Part shown: piece by piece, positions 1 to 9,300 of the stretch
Position numbering within the stretch: the stretch's first letter is position 1
Layout of the letters: every line of letters begins with the position of its first letter
Source: Gillisella taibaishanensis
GTDB lineage: Bacteria; Pseudomonadota; Alphaproteobacteria; Rhizobiales; Rhizobiaceae
Assembly (NCBI RefSeq): GCF_001938985.1
Contig: NZ_MKIN01000016.1
Coordinates: forward strand, 60,029 to 124,028
Direction of reading: 5' to 3'
DNA length: 64,000 nt
The notes under the pieces: model-generated
Seen by the model: the letters and a program-made list of their open reading frames with translations, nothing else
Told to the model about the DNA's origin: nothing
Database searches by the model: none
Made by a program: the position numbers and the translations under genes

Positions 1-2
1 TG

Positions 3-1532
3 GCGCTGCTTGCTCATCGCGGTGACGAGCTGATCCACGCCAATCCGGAGTTTCTGGCCTTGACCGGCTATGCCAGTGTCGACCACCTCGCTGCTGCCGG
101 CGGGCTCGAAGCACTGTTGCAGCGGGACGATCTTGTTGGTGAAGACGATGGCCAGCGCCGTGACGGCCGTCTGGTCGTGGTGCGGGCAGACGATGCCCTG
201 CTGCCAGTCTCAGCAAGGCTGCAGTCGATTCGGTGGGAAGAGGCAAGCGCGCTCCTGCTGTCGCTGGTGCCGCAGGCCGATGCGAAGCCTGTCGAAACCG
301 AGCAACAGGAAAAGCCTGCCGATAAGATCCAGCCGATGCTGACGCTGGTATCACCTGTTGAGCAGGCGAGCGAAGAGGCCATCCGGCCTGCTGCAATCGA
401 CCAATCGGATCTGCGCATCGAAGTGGAAGAGCTACGCTCGATCCTGGAGACCGCCACCGATGGCGTCGTGACGCTGAACGTCGAAGGCGAAATCCGCACG
501 ATGAACGGGGCGGCAAGCGCGCTGTTCAACTATGACGAAGACGATTTGCGCGGCAAACCCTTCGTCACCCTGTTTGCCCATGAAAGCCAGCGGGCGATCC
601 TCGATTATCTCAGCGGCTTGACCGGCCATGGTGTGGCGAGTGTGCTGAATGACGGGCGCGAAGTGATCGGCCGCGAATCCTCCGGCGGTTTCATTCCGCT
701 GTTCATGACCATCGGACGGTTGTCGTCTTCCAACGGGTTCTGCGCCGTGATCCGCGACATCACCCAGTGGAAGCGCACCGAAGAGGAACTGCGCAGCGCC
801 AAGCGCGCCGCCGAAACCGCCAATGCCCACAAGACCGATTTCCTGGCGCGGGTCAGCCACGAGATCCGCACACCTCTCAATGCCATCATCGGCTTTGCAG
901 ACATCATGGCGGATGAGCGCTTCGGGCCGATCGGCCATGGCCGCTACGCCGAATATGCCGCCGATATCGGTCGGTCTGGTCGGCATGTGCTCGATATCGT
1001 CAACGATCTCCTGGATATTTCCAAGATCGAGGCCGGCGAGATGGATCTGGAATTCATTGCCGTCGGGCTGAACGAGACGGTTTGCGAAGCGGTCGCCATC
1101 GTGCAGCCGCAGGCCAATGGCCAACGGGTGATCATCCGCACGGCGCTGTCGCAGGCTGTGCCCAATGTCGTCGCCGACATGCGTTCGATCAAGCAGATCG
1201 TGCTCAACATCCTGTCGAACGCCATCCGCTTCACACCTTCGGGCGGGCAGATCATCGTCTCCACCAATTACGAGGCAAATGGCAGCGTCACCCTGCGCAT
1301 CCGCGATACCGGCATCGGCATGACCCGGGCGGAACTGGAACAGGCGATGAAGCCTTTCCGGCAGGTGTCGCCCGGTGGAGCACGCCTGCGCGGCGACGGC
1401 ACCGGTCTCGGCCTGCCACTGACCAAGGCCATGGTCGATGCCAATCGCGCCAGCTTCTCGATCCAGTCAACACCAAACGAGGGAACGCTTGTGGAAATCA
1501 GCTTCCCCTCGCCCAGAGTGCTTGCCGGCTGA
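3..1532 (+). CDS. cbrA: PAS-domain sensor histidine kinase, CbrA-like, 5' end outside window
   Basis: The reading frame is open from base 3, so only the last 509 residues are seen. The first ~70 visible residues are the end of a PAS-like domain (HANPEFLALTGYASVDHL). A second PAS domain lies about 100 residues further on. It is followed by a HisKA dimerisation helix with the phospho-acceptor in SHEIRTPLN (His codon at 858-860) and a HATPase domain with N box (QIVLNILSNAIRFTP), G1 (RDTGIGM) and G2 (GDGTGLGLPL). The ERFGPIG..RY element after the H box is typical of the PleC/DivJ/PdhS kinases that act on DivK in alphaproteobacteria. The next genes, an asmA-like gene and potFGHI, are as I recall those beside cbrA in S. 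meliloti, where CbrA controls cell cycle and succinoglycan. The kinase family is certain; the cbrA assignment rests on architecture and synteny. Confidence 0.8.
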   Translation, partial: ALLAHRGDELIHANPEFLALTGYASVDHLAAAGGLEALLQRDDLVGEDDGQRRDGRLVVVRADDALLPVSARLQSIRWEEASALLLSLVPQADAKPVETEQQEKPADKIQPMLTLVSPVEQASEEAIRPAAIDQSDLRIEVEELRSILETATDGVVTLNVEGEIRTMNGAASALFNYDEDDLRGKPFVTLFAHESQRAILDYLSGLTGHGVASVLNDGREVIGRESSGGFIPLFMTIGRLSSSNGFCAVIRDITQWKRTEEELRSAKRAAETANAHKTDFLARVSHEIRTPLNAIIGFADIMADERFGPIGHGRYAEYAADIGRSGRHVLDIVNDLLDISKIEAGEMDLEFIAVGLNETVCEAVAIVQPQANGQRVIIRTALSQAVPNVVADMRSIKQIVLNILSNAIRFTPSGGQIIVSTNYEANGSVTLRIRDTGIGMTRAELEQAMKPFRQVSPGGARLRGDGTGLGLPLTKAMVDANRASFSIQSTPNEGTLVEISFPSPRVLAG

Positions 1533-1673
1533 GTGACGCCGGATTCGGCTGATGCGTTGCAGCGTGCGCATGATCTGGCAAGCCTCGGCGTGCGCTGACA
1601 TTGCAAGGGAAATTGCTTTGCTCTATCCAGACGTCGCAGTTGTTCGTCCCGCAGCAGATCTGAAAGGCTTCCT

Positions 1674-3578
1674 GTGACGCTGGGTTCTAAACGGAAATGG
1701 CCGGCGCCGCGACGCGCGCAGGGTCGAAGGCTCGTCCGCATGGCCGCCGTCGCCACTGTCGCCGCGCTCGGCATTTTCGTCGCCTCAAGGTTGGCAGCTC
1801 CCTATATCGTTTCCAGCAGTCTGGTGCGCGGCAGCATCGAAAAGGCGATCAGCCGCTGGAGCGGCCATGAGGTGGAAATTGCCGGAACGCCCAGCCTGCA
1901 ATTCTGGCCGGAACCACGTATCACCCTGCCCAATGTCACGATCACCAGTCGCGGGCCGGCAAAGCCCGGAGATACGGTAATCGGCGGCAAGCAGATCATC
2001 GCCCATGTCGACCTGCTGTCAGCCAATTTCGGTTTGATCAAGGCTGTCATGGGCAATCCGGTTTTCGACGATTTTTACCTGGTGCGGCCGCATCTCTATA
2101 TGCACCGCGATGCCGAGGGTCATCTCGACTGGGCCGGCAAGGGCCTGCTGTCGGACGCCATCGCCCATGCCGAAGACAATGGCAAAGGCGGCCAGACCCT
2201 CGACAAGGCTTATGACGCCAGGATCGGCACGATCACCGTCGAGAACGGCCGGATCGATATCGATGACCAGCAGCTTCGCCGCAAGATAGTGATCGACAGC
2301 ATCTTCTCACATCTGTTTTGGCCCGTCATGTCGGCGCCTGTCGGCGGCACTGCCAACATGATCATCGGCGGCGTCGACACCAGGCTCGATTTTTCCTCCA
2401 GTCAGCCGCTGCTGTTGTTTGGCGGCGGCGTTGGCCAGACGGAATTTTCGCTGACCGCGCCTGTGATGACCGGCACCTTCAAGGGTAAGACCGGGCTCGC
2501 ACCCGCCCGGTTCGCCTCCGGCGATCTCAGCTTTTCGGTTTCCAATGTGCCGGGCCTGCTGGCCTGGACCGGCGCCACCCTGCCCGGAACCGAGGCGCTG
2601 CATACCGTCGCGGTGCAGGCGACGGTGACGGCGGAAGCCGATCGGATACGGTTGGATGGCCTCTCCCTGACGGCCAATGACGCCAAGGCCACCGGACTGA
2701 TGGACATGGCGCAGGGGAGAAGCGGCAAGCCGAAGCTGAGCGGCACGCTGGCCTTCGAGCAGATGGACATTCCAACCGTTCTAGGCGCGTTTTCGCTTTC
2801 GGCACCCGATATCGGCGCAAACAAGGGCAAGAGCGGCCTGTTGAACTGGCTGGAATTCGACCTGACGCTGTCTGCGCGCAAGGCGACCTATTCCCCGTTC
2901 ACGCTCACAGACATGGGCGCCAGCATTCTCGTCACCGACGGCACTGCCGTTTTCGACATTGCCGACAGCACGCTTGCCGACGGCGCACTGGTTGCGCATC
3001 TCGAGGGTCGCAATGGAGGTTTCGACCAGGGCGCCCATCTCGATCTGTCACTGACCAATGCCGATATGTCGGATATCGAAGGCAAGCTGGCGCTAACCGG
3101 GCCATTGCCGCTCGGCACGGGATCGCTGACGGTGTCGGCTGAGACAAACCGGGCGCTTTGGGAAACCAAGCCAAGTGACATCAACGGCACGCTGACGCTC
3201 AACGCCGGGCCGGGACGCATCACCGGGATCAATCCCGATGGCGTGCGGCAGACGGCGGCGGCGCAGAAATTCTTCCGGCTGCAGGATGCCGGCAAAGGCG
3301 ACTGGGCTTTCGACAGCATGACCCTCTCTGCCACGCTGGGCAAGGGCAGCATCAACATCGACAAGGGCGAACTGCTGGGCAGCGCTCAGTCGGGCACGTT
3401 TAGCGGTGTGGTGCCCTACGACTTTAAGGGTCTCGCGCTTTCAACAGAAATGCGGCCAAGCACGGCACCGGCAAGCAACGAGGCCGACGGCGCTGCGCCG
3501 CTCCGGCTGTTCATCGGTGGCTCCTGGCCGGACCTGATCCTGTCGCCAGCTGGCGCACAGCCCGCCCCAAAGCAATAG
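1674..3578 (+). CDS. AsmA family protein
   Basis: A 634-residue protein with a basic N-terminus, one membrane anchor (residues ~22-45) and a long extracytoplasmic region. The N-terminal signature (ISRWSGHEVEIAGTPSLQFW, then ITLPNVTI) is that of AsmA/TamB-related proteins. The C-terminus (SINIDKGELLGSAQSGTFSG) is the conserved AsmA_2 end. Known members of this family are beta-rich inner-membrane proteins linked to lipid transfer and outer-membrane biogenesis. The frame opens with GTG at 1674; an ATG at 1740 would remove the basic leader but still precede the membrane helix, so the exact start is uncertain. It follows the kinase on the same strand after 141 bases and ends 1 base from the convergent potI stop, with no obvious terminator between them. 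Confidence 0.85.
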   Translation: MTLGSKRKWPAPRRAQGRRLVRMAAVATVAALGIFVASRLAAPYIVSSSLVRGSIEKAISRWSGHEVEIAGTPSLQFWPEPRITLPNVTITSRGPAKPGDTVIGGKQIIAHVDLLSANFGLIKAVMGNPVFDDFYLVRPHLYMHRDAEGHLDWAGKGLLSDAIAHAEDNGKGGQTLDKAYDARIGTITVENGRIDIDDQQLRRKIVIDSIFSHLFWPVMSAPVGGTANMIIGGVDTRLDFSSSQPLLLFGGGVGQTEFSLTAPVMTGTFKGKTGLAPARFASGDLSFSVSNVPGLLAWTGATLPGTEALHTVAVQATVTAEADRIRLDGLSLTANDAKATGLMDMAQGRSGKPKLSGTLAFEQMDIPTVLGAFSLSAPDIGANKGKSGLLNWLEFDLTLSARKATYSPFTLTDMGASILVTDGTAVFDIADSTLADGALVAHLEGRNGGFDQGAHLDLSLTNADMSDIEGKLALTGPLPLGTGSLTVSAETNRALWETKPSDINGTLTLNAGPGRITGINPDGVRQTAAAQKFFRLQDAGKGDWAFDSMTLSATLGKGSINIDKGELLGSAQSGTFSGVVPYDFKGLALSTEMRPSTAPASNEADGAAPLRLFIGGSWPDLILSPAGAQPAPKQ

Positions 3579-3579
3579 G

Positions 3580-4395
3580 TTAGCGCCCGGCGGCAGCCGT
3601 GTGTTCGTCGCGCTGGCGCTGCAATTCTCGGCGTTTAGTACCAATGGAGGCGATGATGACGCCGAGCGTGACGACAGCAATCAGGATGGTGCAGATGGCG
3701 TTGATCTCAGGCGTTACGCCAAGGCGTACCTGGGAATAGATCTTGATCGGCAAGGTCGTGGCGCCCGGTCCCGTCGTGAAGCTCGCAATCACGAGATCGT
3801 CGAGCGAGAGCGTGAAGGCCAGCATCCAGCCCGAGACGACCGCCGGCAGGATCAGCGGCAGGGTGATACGGAAAAAGGTCTTGACCGGTGGGCAGCCGAG
3901 ATCGAGCGCCGCCTCTTCCAGGCTGCGGTCGAAGGTGACGAGCCGCGACTGCACGACGATTGCCACATAGCACATGGTGAAGCTGGTATGGGCCAGCGTG
4001 ATCGTCATCAGGCCTCTGTCAACATCGAGCGCAACGAACAACAACAGCAGCGACAGCCCGGTGATCACCTCAGGCATGACCAGCGGCGCATAGACCATGC
4101 CGGAAAACAGCATACGGCCGCGAAACCGACCGAACCGCACCAGCGCGAGCGCCGCCAGCGTGCCGAGCACAGTCCCCAGGCTGGCGGAGACGATGCCGAC
4201 CCGCAGCGTGACCCAGCCGGCATCCAACAGGCTCTGGTTATGCCAGATCTCCTGATACCATTTCAGCGAAAAGCCGCCCCAAACCGTAACCAGCTTGGAG
4301 GCATTAAAGGAAAATACCACCAGGATCAGGATCGGCAGATAGAGAAAGGCAAAACCGATGGTGAGAAGAACGGGGTCGAGACGGCCTGGCTTCAT
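3580..4395 (-). CDS. potI: putrescine ABC transporter permease PotI
   Basis: A 271-residue membrane protein with about six transmembrane helices and the BPD_transp_1 fold. The cytoplasmic EAA loop that docks on the ATPase is clear (EEAALDLGCPPVKTFFRI). Length and N-terminus (FAFLYLPILILVVFSFNASK) fit the PotC/PotI permease type. It starts 9 bases after the potH stop and is the last gene of the potFGHI operon. The PotI rather than PotC name rests on the PotF-type binding protein at the head of the operon and on the puuAB catabolic genes 13 kb away. Confidence 0.9.
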   Translation of the reverse strand: MKPGRLDPVLLTIGFAFLYLPILILVVFSFNASKLVTVWGGFSLKWYQEIWHNQSLLDAGWVTLRVGIVSASLGTVLGTLAALALVRFGRFRGRMLFSGMVYAPLVMPEVITGLSLLLLFVALDVDRGLMTITLAHTSFTMCYVAIVVQSRLVTFDRSLEEAALDLGCPPVKTFFRITLPLILPAVVSGWMLAFTLSLDDLVIASFTTGPGATTLPIKIYSQVRLGVTPEINAICTILIAVVTLGVIIASIGTKRRELQRQRDEHTAAAGR

Positions 4396-4404
4396 GGTCT
4401 TGCC

Positions 4405-5346
4405 TCACACCTTGCTTTGCTGGTTCTGGAAAATCACGATCGGCACCACCAACAGCAAGAGCAGCACGATGGCGACCGCCGAGGCGACGGGCCAGTCACG
4501 ATTGCCGAAGAATTCCGTCCACAGTGTCTTGCCGATCATCAGCGTATCGGCACCACCGAGCAGGTCGGGAATGACGAATTCGCCGGTGATCGGGATGAAG
4601 CAGATCATTGCGCCCGCAATCACGCCCGGCAGCGACAAGGGAAAGGTGATGCGCCAGAAGGCTGTGGTCGGCGGGCAGCCGAGATCGCTTGCCGCTTCAA
4701 GCAGCGTGCCGTCGAGTTTTTCCAGCGCCGAATAGAGCGGCAGGACCATGAACGGCAGATAGGAATAGACGATACCGATGAAGACGGCGATTTCCGTCTG
4801 GTAGATATGCACCTGCTGGTCCGGCCCGTAGATATGCAGGCTTTGCAGAAGCAGCGTCAGTAGGCCCTCCGGCTTCAGGATGCCGATCCAGGCATAGACC
4901 CGGATCAGGAAGGAGGTCCAGAAGGGCAGGATCACCATCATGACAAGCGTCGGGCGCAACTCCGCCCTTGCCCGCGCCATGGCCAGCGCCATTGGATACC
5001 CGATCAGCAGCAGGAGCAGCGTGGAGATCGCGGCAATGCGAAGCGATGATAGATAGGATTCGATATAAAGCGGGTCGTCGGTCAGGATCTGGAAATTTTC
5101 GAAATCCAGCTGCGACAGGAAATCGCCTAGCTGCGAGAAGCCCTCGAACACAGGCGTATACGGCGGCATGGCGATGGCCGTATCCGACAGCGAGATCTTC
5201 ACGATGATGAAGAAGGGCGCGAGGAAAAACAGCGCCATCCAGATATAGGGAATAAGCACGATCAGCCAGCGGGCGCGGCTGGCTTTCGGCAGGCCGGACT
5301 GGGGAAAGCTGGGGCTCGTCTCGGCAAGTGTCGCGGGTTCGGCCAT
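4405..5346 (-). CDS. potH: putrescine ABC transporter permease PotH
   Basis: A 313-residue permease, first of the two membrane subunits. It has a ~30-residue cytoplasmic N-terminus, then six predicted helices. The EAA loop is LEAASDLGCPPTTAFWRI, followed by FPLSLPGVIAG. A large periplasmic loop after helix 1 (residues ~52-100) is usual in PotB/PotH. It begins 4 bases after the potG stop, which suggests translational coupling. It pairs with PotI to form the channel that receives putrescine from PotF. Confidence 0.9.
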   Translation of the reverse strand: MAEPATLAETSPSFPQSGLPKASRARWLIVLIPYIWMALFFLAPFFIIVKISLSDTAIAMPPYTPVFEGFSQLGDFLSQLDFENFQILTDDPLYIESYLSSLRIAAISTLLLLLIGYPMALAMARARAELRPTLVMMVILPFWTSFLIRVYAWIGILKPEGLLTLLLQSLHIYGPDQQVHIYQTEIAVFIGIVYSYLPFMVLPLYSALEKLDGTLLEAASDLGCPPTTAFWRITFPLSLPGVIAGAMICFIPITGEFVIPDLLGGADTLMIGKTLWTEFFGNRDWPVASAVAIVLLLLLVVPIVIFQNQQSKV

Positions 5347-5350
5347 GGCG

Positions 5351-6502
5351 CTACCTCGTCAGCAACAGGCCGGCATCCGACGTCCAGGACAGCCAGACGT
5401 GGTCGCCGAAGGTGATGGGACGGTCGACCAGGCGGGAGACATTGGCCTGCGCTGCGCGGAAGGTGAAGCCATCCTCGCGCCTGATGATGAAAACCGAGAA
5501 ATCGCCGAGATAGCCGATATCCCAGACTTCGCCATAAAGTGCGTTGGCGCTGGTATCGGCCGGCGGGTCCAGCGAAATCTTTACCTTTTCCGGGCGGATG
5601 GCAAAGGCGACAGTGGCGCCTTCCGAGAGATCGCAGGTCTGGTCGACCACGGCTTTGAACCCGTCGCAGGCGATGGCGACAGGTCCCGTCCCGTTGCCCT
5701 CAGGATGCTGCAGTTTGCCTTCGACAATGTTGATGTCGCCGATGAAGTCGGCGACATAGCGGCAATTGGGCGCCTCGTAGATTTCCGCCGGTGTCGCCAC
5801 CTGCACAAGTTCGCCCTTGTCCATCACGGCGATACGGTCTGACACCGTCATCGCCTCTTCCTGGTCATGGGTGACGATCAGGAAGGTCAGGCCAAGCTTG
5901 GTCTGGATATCCATCAACTCGAACTGGGTTTCTTCGCGCAGTTTGCGATCCAGTGCCCCGAGCGGCTCGTCCAGCAGCAGCACTTTCGGCTTTTTGGCCA
6001 GTGAACGGGCCAGTGCCACGCGCTGGCGCTGGCCGCCGGAGAGTTGGCCCGGCTTGCGTTTGGCGAAGTCTTCCAATTTGACCAGATGCAGCATTTCCTC
6101 GACGCGGGCGGCCATCTCTGCCTTCGGCATCTTGTCCTGCTCCAGGCCGAAGGCGATGTTCTTTTCGACAGTCATATGCGGAAACAGCGCGTATGACTGG
6201 AACATCATATTGGTCGGGCGCCGATAGGGCGGCACGCCGGCGAGGTCGCGGCCCTGAAGCAGGATGCGGCCTTCGGTGGGCTCGTCGAAGCCGGCCAGCA
6301 TGCGCATCAGCGTGGTCTTGCCGCAGCCGGAGGGGCCCAGCAGCGAGAAAAATTCCCGCTCATAGATGTTGAGGGTGAGATTGTTGACGGCCGTGAACGG
6401 ACCGAACCGCTTGGTGACGTTTTCGAAGCGGATGAAGGGCAATTGCCCCCGCTCCGTCCATGGTGCAAATTTGCGCTTTACCGGCCCCAGAGTCTTCGCC
6501 AT
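5351..6502 (-). CDS. potG: putrescine ABC transporter ATP-binding protein PotG
   Basis: A 383-residue ABC ATPase. Motifs in order: Walker A GPSGCGKTT, Q-loop MMFQSYALFPH, signature [16 protein letters not shown], Walker B VLLLDEPLGALD and the switch His in IVTHDQEEA. The C-terminal ~110 residues form a TOBE/OB domain, as in PotA/PotG/MalK-type subunits. The N-terminal extension of about 20 residues before the first strand is typical of PotG. Start at 6502 is backed by a purine-rich Shine-Dalgarno (GAAGGGGA). It lies 106 bases downstream of potF, with an intercistronic hairpin between. Confidence 0.92.
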   Translation of the reverse strand: MAKTLGPVKRKFAPWTERGQLPFIRFENVTKRFGPFTAVNNLTLNIYEREFFSLLGPSGCGKTTLMRMLAGFDEPTEGRILLQGRDLAGVPPYRRPTNMMFQSYALFPHMTVEKNIAFGLEQDKMPKAEMAARVEEMLHLVKLEDFAKRKPGQLSGGQRQRVALARSLAKKPKVLLLDEPLGALDRKLREETQFELMDIQTKLGLTFLIVTHDQEEAMTVSDRIAVMDKGELVQVATPAEIYEAPNCRYVADFIGDINIVEGKLQHPEGNGTGPVAIACDGFKAVVDQTCDLSEGATVAFAIRPEKVKISLDPPADTSANALYGEVWDIGYLGDFSVFIIRREDGFTFRAAQANVSRLVDRPITFGDHVWLSWTSDAGLLLTR

Positions 6503-6577
6503 CGATCCCCTTCCCCGCCAGCCGCTCGACCATATCGATCAGGCACTTGCGGTCTTTTCCGCGTCTTCTCAATTGAA

Positions 6578-6600
6578 AACGGGGCATTGCTGCCCCGTTT
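6578..6600 (-). terminator. intercistronic hairpin after potF
   Basis: Inverted repeat AAACGGGGCA / TGCCCCGTTT with a GCAA loop, 8 bases beyond the potF stop codon. It is followed on the minus strand by only a short TTTTC-like run. Such hairpins after a binding-protein gene usually stabilise the upstream mRNA or attenuate read-through, giving excess periplasmic protein over membrane subunits. Whether it acts as attenuator or stabiliser cannot be told from sequence. Confidence 0.75.
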
Positions 6601-6608
6601 CATCTCGG

Positions 6609-7724
6609 TTACTTGCCGGTCTTGATCTGGGTCCAGAGCCGGTTCAGCACGCGCTGTGACTTCGGATCGTAAGGCGAGATGGTGAAGAGCCGCTTCATCG
6701 TCGCCTCGTCAGGGTAGACGGACGGGTTGTTGAACACGTCGGGGCTGATGAGCTTCTGCGAGGCGAGATTGCCATTGGCGTAGGAGACGTAGTCCGAGGC
6801 CTTGGCGATCACCTCAGGCTTCATCAGATAATTGATGAAGGCATGGGCCTCCTCGACATTCTTGGCGTCAGCCGGGATCGCCAGGTTGTCGAACCACATG
6901 TAAGTGCCTTCCTTGGGGATGACATAGGCGATCTCGACACCATTCTTGGCTTCTTCCGCCCGCTTCTTCGCCTGGATGATATCGCCCGACCAACCGATGG
7001 AGGCGCAGATGTCGCCATTGGCGAGATCGTTGATATAGGCGGCGGAGTTGAAGGTCTTGGCATAGGGGCGGATGGCCGAATAGACCTTGCCGCCGGCTTC
7101 CAGGTCAGGCGTCTTCTTGCTGTCGGGGTTCTTGCCGACATAGTTCATGGCGATGGCGAAGGTCTCGTCGGACGCGTCGAGAATGTTCAGCCCGCACTGC
7201 TTCAGCTTCTTGGCGTTTTCAGGCTTGAAGATGAAGTCCCAGCTATCGATCTTGACGTCGTCGCCGAAGACCGCCTTGATCTTCTTGACGTTATAGCCAA
7301 TCCCGGTCGTGCCCCACATGTAGTTGACGGCATATTGGTTGCCTGGATCGTAATTCGCGAGCCTCTCCATGACCATCGGCCACATATTGCTCAGGTTCGG
7401 CAGTTTCGACTTGTCGAGCTTCTGAAACACGCCGGCCTGGATCTGGCGGGCGAGGAACGGCCCGGTCGGCACCACGACATCGTAACCGGAGCCGCCGGCG
7501 AGCAATTTGGTTTCCAGGAGATCGTTATTGTCGAAGACGTCATAGACGACCTTGATGCCGGTTTCCTTGGTGAAATCCTCGAGGATCTGCGGATCGATAT
7601 AATCCGACCAGTTGTAGACATGCACTTCGCGATCGGCGGCACGCGCCGGCAGCAGGCCTGCCGAAGCGGTGATGGACATGGCCGCAAAGGCGGCAGCGGC
7701 AAAACGAATCCCGGGGGCTGTCAT
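6609..7724 (-). CDS. potF: putrescine-binding periplasmic protein PotF
   Basis: A 371-residue periplasmic solute-binding protein. It has a signal peptide of about 30 residues ending in ARAAD, then the PotF/PotD family opening VHVYNWSDYIDPQILEDF and the conserved GSGYDVVVPTG strand. The frame begins GTG-ATG. AGGAG sits 5 bases before the ATG at 7724 but only 2 before the GTG, so the ATG is preferred. It heads the potFGHI operon. In PotF the ligand is putrescine; PotD-like spermidine binding is possible, but the putrescine catabolic genes nearby favour putrescine. Confidence 0.9.
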   Translation of the reverse strand: MTAPGIRFAAAAFAAMSITASAGLLPARAADREVHVYNWSDYIDPQILEDFTKETGIKVVYDVFDNNDLLETKLLAGGSGYDVVVPTGPFLARQIQAGVFQKLDKSKLPNLSNMWPMVMERLANYDPGNQYAVNYMWGTTGIGYNVKKIKAVFGDDVKIDSWDFIFKPENAKKLKQCGLNILDASDETFAIAMNYVGKNPDSKKTPDLEAGGKVYSAIRPYAKTFNSAAYINDLANGDICASIGWSGDIIQAKKRAEEAKNGVEIAYVIPKEGTYMWFDNLAIPADAKNVEEAHAFINYLMKPEVIAKASDYVSYANGNLASQKLISPDVFNNPSVYPDEATMKRLFTISPYDPKSQRVLNRLWTQIKTGK

Positions 7725-7873
7725 CACGTCTCCTGTTTAATGACCGGCTTTGTCGAGGCAATCCCGTGCCGGTCTAACGTTCCCATTGTCTTTTCAGAGC
7801 TTGTTTTTAAGACAGACTAGAAAGGAAAAATGCCCCCGACAAGCGTAATTTTCCGCAGCACAGCAAAGTGCTG

Positions 7874-9283
7874 CTACTGGAAATCGAAGGCGCTGAGACC
7901 CGCCGTCATTTCATCAAGACCAAGCGGCCGCGTCATCGGCGGCTCGGCACGCGACAGGCAGGCCTGGCGCTCGCAGATCCGGCAGGCAGGACCGATCTCT
8001 ATGACAGGCGCCGGCGCTTCACCATAGACGGTCTCGCCCGCCTCACGCAGATCGCAACCGATCAGCAGCGCCGTACGGCGCAGGCGTTGCTGATAGCCGG
8101 CCTGCGGCCCCTCCAGGCTGCGGGCGATGGTGAGGAAAGAAGCCCCTTCAGGTGTGGCGACCGGCTCGACCAGCACCCGGCCCGGCTCAGCGAAGGCGGC
8201 ATGGATGTTGAGCTTCGGACATTGGCCGCCAAAACTGGCGCGGGGAAAGCCATAGGCGCCGGCACGGCGAATGATATTGCCGGCGTGATCGATTTCCATC
8301 AGGAAGAAGCCGATGCCCGCCGCTCCCGGTCGTTGCAGGCTGATCAGCCGTGTTGCTGCCTGCTCATAGGACACCCGGAAGCGGGCGCGCAGCACGTCGA
8401 TATCGTAACGGGCGCGTTGGGCCGCAGCGAGATAGGCACCGTAGGGCATGATCAGCGCATGCGCTGCGTAACGCGCCAGTTCGAAGCGAGCGATGCGTTT
8501 TGCCTCGTTGGAGGTCAGCGCCAGCCCCTCCAGCTCGGCGCGGATCTCTTCGCCCATGGCGAGAAGACAGGCTTCCATCGCCATTTCCCTGACCTGATCG
8601 AAGACCGACAATCGCTCCGACAGGAACAGCCGCATGGAATGGCGATCATAGCGGCGGCCGAGATGCGGCATGACATGCACGGGCAGTGCGCGCACGACGA
8701 TGCCGTGCTTGGCCCGCAGCCAGGACTTCAGTGCCGCCTCCAACCCATCGGCCGGATCGAGCGCGGCATGAAACGCCTCAGCCGCCACTTCGATCAGAGG
8801 AAAATGCAGGCTGCGGCGCTCCAGCACGTCGCGCACCTCGTCGATCGGCAGCCGTGCTCCAGCCAGCGCCGTCTCATGCCCCTCGCGCGCCAGAAGCTGC
8901 GCCAGATCCGATAGGCGCTTGGCCTGTTCGCGGTAGGCCCGGTAGAGTTTCACCACGCCGCTTGCGGCATTGGGCGCCGCCTCTGCCAGCTCGATCAGTT
9001 CCTGGTCGCCGGGAATTTCGCCAGACAATAGCGGATCGGCAAAGACTTCGCGCAGCGCTGCCGAGCCGCCCCGCGCATCGCCCTGCAACTCCTCGAGATC
9101 AACCTTGTAGACCGAGGCCAGTTTCAACAGCAGTTGCACCGTCAGGGGCCGCTGGTTGCGCTCGATCAGATTGAGATAGGACGGCGAAATGCCGAGCGCC
9201 TCGGCCATGGCGGTCTGGGTCAGGCCGAGGCCATTGCGCACCCGGCGCACTCGCGGCCCGGCAAAGATTTTATGATCGGCCAT
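7874..9283 (-). CDS. XRE-family regulator of the RamB/ScfR type
   Basis: A 469-residue regulator. It has an N-terminal HTH_3 domain (residues ~8-63, LTQTAMAEALGISPSYLNLIE). The middle region resembles the IrrE/M78 fold but without an HExxH zinc motif. A C-terminal DUF2083/ScfR domain ends with a Cys pair in GPACRICERQACL. Members such as RamB control acetate and glyoxylate-shunt genes by sensing acyl-CoA-type metabolites. The gene is transcribed away from aceA across a 248-base region rich in TTTACAA-like half sites, so aceA is the likely target. Start: GGAGG lies 5 bases before the ATG at 9283 and abuts the GTG at 9289, so the ATG is chosen. Confidence 0.85.
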   Translation of the reverse strand: MADHKIFAGPRVRRVRNGLGLTQTAMAEALGISPSYLNLIERNQRPLTVQLLLKLASVYKVDLEELQGDARGGSAALREVFADPLLSGEIPGDQELIELAEAAPNAASGVVKLYRAYREQAKRLSDLAQLLAREGHETALAGARLPIDEVRDVLERRSLHFPLIEVAAEAFHAALDPADGLEAALKSWLRAKHGIVVRALPVHVMPHLGRRYDRHSMRLFLSERLSVFDQVREMAMEACLLAMGEEIRAELEGLALTSNEAKRIARFELARYAAHALIMPYGAYLAAAQRARYDIDVLRARFRVSYEQAATRLISLQRPGAAGIGFFLMEIDHAGNIIRRAGAYGFPRASFGGQCPKLNIHAAFAEPGRVLVEPVATPEGASFLTIARSLEGPQAGYQQRLRRTALLIGCDLREAGETVYGEAPAPVIEIGPACRICERQACLSRAEPPMTRPLGLDEMTAGLSAFDFQ

Positions 9284-9300
9284 GCCCACCTCCGACAGAG

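Noticed and set aside
3601..4863. 420-codon plus-strand frame over potI/potH
   Set aside because: Gln/Arg/His-rich shadow frame antisense to two clearly conserved permease genes; no ribosome site.
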